A stretch of 64,000 nt of DNA from positions 1,302,001-1,366,000 of the forward strand of contig CAWGHZ010000007.1 in the NCBI GenBank assembly GCA_963822575.1, given 5' to 3'. Positions 61,368 to 64,000 of the stretch are shown here, in pieces. Source of the DNA: CAWGHZ01 sp963822575 (GTDB lineage: Bacteria > Pseudomonadota > Alphaproteobacteria > MPNO01 > DASWLB01). The translations under genes were made by a program, and so were the position numbers. Every line of letters begins with the position of its first letter. The first letter of the stretch is position 1. The notes under the pieces were generated by a model. It ran no database searches and had not been told where the DNA came from. It saw nothing but the letters and a program-made list of their open reading frames with translations.

Positions 61368-62435
61368 CTACACCGTGATGTTGAGAAGCTCGGCGGCGTT
61401 CTTCCACAGGATGCGCTCCTTCACCGCCTGGGGAAGGGCGCGCGAATTGCGCACGTAGCCGACCGCGTCGGTCTTCACCAGCGGCCAGTCGGAGCCGAGC
61501 ATCACCTGGCTCGGGCCGGCCTTCTGCACCAGATAGGGCAGCATGTCCGGGTCGAAGATCACCGTGTCGTAGAAGAACCGCTTGAGATAGGCGCTCGGCT
61601 TGCGCTTCGCATGCTCCTGCTGCCCGGCGCGGTTGCGCTCCCACGCGTGGTCGGACCGGCCGGCATAGTAAGGGATGTAGCCGCCGCCGTGGCAGATGCA
61701 GATCTTGAGCTTGGGGAAATCGTCCATGATGCCCTCGTGGACGAGCGAGAGCATGGCCAGCGCCTCCTCGTAAGGCTGGCCGATGGTGTTCCACAGGAAG
61801 AACTTCTTGAGCCGCGAGATGTCGGTGGTGCCGAGCGGGTGGATGAAGATCGGACAGCCCAGGCTCTCGGCCTTCGCCCAGAACGGGCGGAACTCCGCCT
61901 CGCCCAAATCCTTGGCGCGGACGTTGGAGGCGATCCAGGCGCCACGCAGCCCCAGCTCCTTGACGCAGCGCTCGAGCTCGCGTGCGGCGCGCGCCGGGTC
62001 CTGCAGCGGCACCGAGCCGATGCCGACGAACCGGTCCGGCTTGGTCGCGCAGAACTCGGCTATGGTGTCGTTGGCGACGCGCGCCGCCTCCAGCCCCTTG
62101 CGCGGCTCCATCCAGTAGCAGGTGATCGGGAAGTTGGTGGAGATCGCCTGGACGTCGACGCCCTGCTTGTCCATCTCGGCGATGCGCGCCTTGGGATCGT
62201 TCAGCACCGCCCCCAGCTCGCCGTCGCGCTGCAGCACGCCGGAGTTGGAGCCTTCGGCGAACCAGTCCTCGGTGCCCGGCCCGTTCGACTTGATCGGGTT
62301 CTGCCTGACGTAATCCAGCAGCGCCGGCAGCCGGATGTGGGTGTGCATATCAATGATAAAAGGCTTGCGGGCACGCGGCTTGGCGCCCGTCTTTCGCGCC
62401 GCGGCGGAGCTTCGCCGCGCAACCTTCCTCGCCAT
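61368..62435 (-). CDS. Amidohydrolase family protein (ACMSD-like), first copy
   Basis: A 355-residue amidohydrolase of the ACMSD/gamma-resorcylate decarboxylase type. The metal ligands are visible in IDMHTHIRLP (HxH), CPIFIHPLG, ICICHGGGYIPYYAGR and MLGSDWP. These enzymes decarboxylate or hydrolyse ring-derived acids. The start at 62435 gives a basic N-terminus (MARKVARRSS...) before the domain; this extension is unusual. A longer form from 62471 is possible. It may be cotranscribed with the paraoxonase-like gene. Confidence 0.85.
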   Translation of the reverse strand: MARKVARRSSAAARKTGAKPRARKPFIIDMHTHIRLPALLDYVRQNPIKSNGPGTEDWFAEGSNSGVLQRDGELGAVLNDPKARIAEMDKQGVDVQAISTNFPITCYWMEPRKGLEAARVANDTIAEFCATKPDRFVGIGSVPLQDPARAARELERCVKELGLRGAWIASNVRAKDLGEAEFRPFWAKAESLGCPIFIHPLGTTDISRLKKFFLWNTIGQPYEEALAMLSLVHEGIMDDFPKLKICICHGGGYIPYYAGRSDHAWERNRAGQQEHAKRKPSAYLKRFFYDTVIFDPDMLPYLVQKAGPSQVMLGSDWPLVKTDAVGYVRNSRALPQAVKERILWKNAAELLNITV

Positions 62436-62759
62436 CGCCCCGTCCCTTTGTCTCGTTGGGCCGCGTGCCACTCGTGGACGGCCACGGCCGATGGCTGTGT
62501 ATTATGCCGCAAAGGTTGCGCGACTCATAGGACCGTCCCCGGTCGATCCGCGATGGGCAGGGTTGCGCGCTACGCGAGGGCCGGCATCACATCGGCAGAC
62601 GCACCGTCCAGGATCCGGCGTGGTGCGGGGGCCGGGAGATTGCCGAACGCAAGCAGGAAACCAGATCGTTGGCACCGATTTCCTCGACCCGCTTCTCAAA
62701 TTTCTCGCCCGCCGCTGTGGTCGGAAACCCGTCCCTGCAGCAACGGTGGGGGTCGCGCC
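62436..62759. other. Gene-free stretch between two amidohydrolase genes
   Basis: This gap of about 320 bases holds no convincing open frame on either strand, no tRNA-like fold and no clear hairpin. It probably contains the promoter of the leftward amidohydrolase at 61368, although I cannot point to -35/-10 elements. Confidence 0.5.
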
Positions 62760-63968
62760 TTACAGCCGGAACAGCTTCTGGGCGTTGAGGCCGAGGATAT
62801 TGCGCTTCGCCTGGTCGTCGAGGAATGGCAGGTCGAGGATGGTCGACGGCAGGTCGAAGTCCCAATGCGGCCAGTCGGAGGCGTAGAGCAGGCTGTTCTT
62901 GGCGTCGATCGCGTTGAACGTCGCCTCGAGAAGCTCCAGGTTGGTGCGCTCCATCGGCTGGGTCGTGAAGTACATCTCCTTCATGTACTCCGACGGCAGG
63001 CGCTTCAGCGCCGGCGCCTCGGACGAGCGCATCAGGTACTCGTTGTCGAAACGGGTGGTCATGAAGGCGAGCCAGGTGATGCCCGACTCGATCCAGATCA
63101 CCTTGAGCTTGGGGAACTTCTCGGAGAGCCCGTTCATCACCCAGTTCGCCAAATGCACCATGTTGCACAGGCTGAACGAGATGGCGTGCACGCTGAGGAA
63201 GCGGTTGAGCTGGCGCACGAACCCCTCGGAGGTGCCCCAGAACGGCCCGGCATGGAAGGCGAGCGGCAGGCCGCGCTCCTCCAGCATCGAATAGAGGCGC
63301 ATGTACGAGTTGTGGTGCACGGGCTTGTAGCGCACCGAGGTGACAGTGAAGCCGCGCACGCCCTTCTTGTCGCCGAACTCCTCGACCGTCTTGATGCAGG
63401 CCTCGGGGTCCGAGAACGGCAGATAGATCAGCGCCATGATCCGGTCGTCGTGCGGCAGGATGCGTTCGGTGAGCCAGCGGTTGTAGGCGAACGAGATGTT
63501 GATCTCGACGTCGAGCTCGGGGTGCATGCCGAGGCCGAGCATCGGCGTCGGGAAGGTCACCTGGCGGTCGATGCCCATCGTGTCGAGCGCGCGGCGCACC
63601 AGCACCACGTCGCGCGGCAGGCCTTCGTCGTTCTGCGTCGACTCCTCGAGGCCGGGATCGTGCGGGATGCGCCCGCCGACGTTCTGGTGCGCCGGCCAGG
63701 ACGAGGTGTTGAGGATGCCGGGCGTCAGGTTCCCGCGCACCTTGAAGTTGGACGCGATGTCCCGGACCACCGGGTCGGGGATGCGCTCCACCACCTCTGC
63801 CCAGGACTGGGTCTCGAAATGGTGCGCGTCCACGTCGACGATGAAGTAGTCGTCGAGATTGTACTTCTTGCGCTGCAGCTTGGCGCGGGCCAACGTGTCG
63901 CGCGTGTCGGTGGCGCGGCCGAACTCCTTGACCGGCAATTCGCGGGCGCGCTCGACTCCAGTATCCAT
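62760..63968 (-). CDS. Amidohydrolase family protein (ACMSD-like), second copy
   Basis: A 402-residue amidohydrolase. It carries DVDAHHFETQSW near residue 45 (H-H in place of HxH), PLAFHAGPFWG, VIWIESGITWLAFM and YASDWPHWDFD, the arrangement of the ACMSD-related hydrolase/decarboxylase group. The expected histidine of the fourth motif appears as E-S-G-I, so metal binding may differ. The ATG at 63968 gives MDTGVERA. It is a distant paralogue of the gene at 61368. The substrate is unknown but probably aromatic or ring-cleavage derived. Confidence 0.85.
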   Translation of the reverse strand: MDTGVERARELPVKEFGRATDTRDTLARAKLQRKKYNLDDYFIVDVDAHHFETQSWAEVVERIPDPVVRDIASNFKVRGNLTPGILNTSSWPAHQNVGGRIPHDPGLEESTQNDEGLPRDVVLVRRALDTMGIDRQVTFPTPMLGLGMHPELDVEINISFAYNRWLTERILPHDDRIMALIYLPFSDPEACIKTVEEFGDKKGVRGFTVTSVRYKPVHHNSYMRLYSMLEERGLPLAFHAGPFWGTSEGFVRQLNRFLSVHAISFSLCNMVHLANWVMNGLSEKFPKLKVIWIESGITWLAFMTTRFDNEYLMRSSEAPALKRLPSEYMKEMYFTTQPMERTNLELLEATFNAIDAKNSLLYASDWPHWDFDLPSTILDLPFLDDQAKRNILGLNAQKLFRL

Positions 63969-64000
63969 CGTCCGTTCCTCTCCAGGCCGGCCGCGGGCCC

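Overview
The window is 64 kb of high-GC (roughly 68%) bacterial chromosome, densely packed with genes on both strands. It has no rRNA, tRNA, prophage, transposase or CRISPR array that I can see. The gene set points to a free-living, flagellated, heterotrophic alphaproteobacterium, perhaps Rhodospirillales- or Hyphomicrobiales-like. The main pointers are the J-domain/cobS/cobT cluster for aerobic cobalamin synthesis, a divergent bolA, the argH-lptM-lysA-DUF4175 block, sigma-54-type flagellar control, two TRAP transporters, DUF502, DUF1194 and a HIG1-type twin-membrane protein. I infer the order from gene content only.

Layout. 1-3400: cobT (cut by the left edge), cobS and a J-domain gene read leftward; bolA and a ribbon-helix-helix gene read rightward. 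3460-6460: TAXI-type TRAP importer behind a near-perfect operator-like dyad. 6445-10500: smpB, dapA, an OsmC protein and a lytic transglycosylase. 10525-17500: a divergent carboxylate-catabolism locus (flavin monooxygenase and ThDP enzyme against DctPQM and a 2-hydroxyacid dehydrogenase). 17654-24556: DUF502, a type III polyketide synthase with its methyltransferase, a TPR protein, a membrane 2Fe-2S nucleotide cyclase, a 42-residue membrane protein behind a sigma-54-type promoter, a GlcG-like protein and a fused SpmAB-like protein. 24553-31220: a Pht5-like binding protein, pcm, flgFGAH with a sigma-54-type promoter, a FliL-like gene and a MaoC-fold hydratase. 31354-37705: flavin reductase plus HpaB-type monooxygenase, SprA-like protein, anmK, a polysaccharide deacetylase and tyrS. 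37884-49860: AsmA-like protein, glnE-bcp, a TPR/beta-barrel outer-membrane protein with a secreted partner, nikR and a nickel permease, and a TlpA thioredoxin. 49885-64000: argH-lptM-lysA-DUF4175, hbd-etfA-etfB, a HIG1 protein, Nudix and DUF1194 proteins, a paraoxonase-like protein and two ACMSD-type amidohydrolases.

Sequence quality is itself a main result. Eight otherwise intact genes are each broken by exactly one extra base. At six of the eight, deleting one A or T at the break restores GAGTC or GACTC, which are GANTC sites (the CcrM methylation motif of alphaproteobacteria). This looks like a methylation-linked consensus error in a long-read assembly rather than eight true pseudogenes, so these genes are annotated here as repaired genes.

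The best candidates for new biology are the 42-residue sigma-54-linked membrane protein, the TPR-barrel/secreted-protein pair, the redox-sensing cyclase next to the polyketide locus, a NikR-family regulator lacking two nickel ligands, and the tyrS gene whose 3' quarter has a different base composition.
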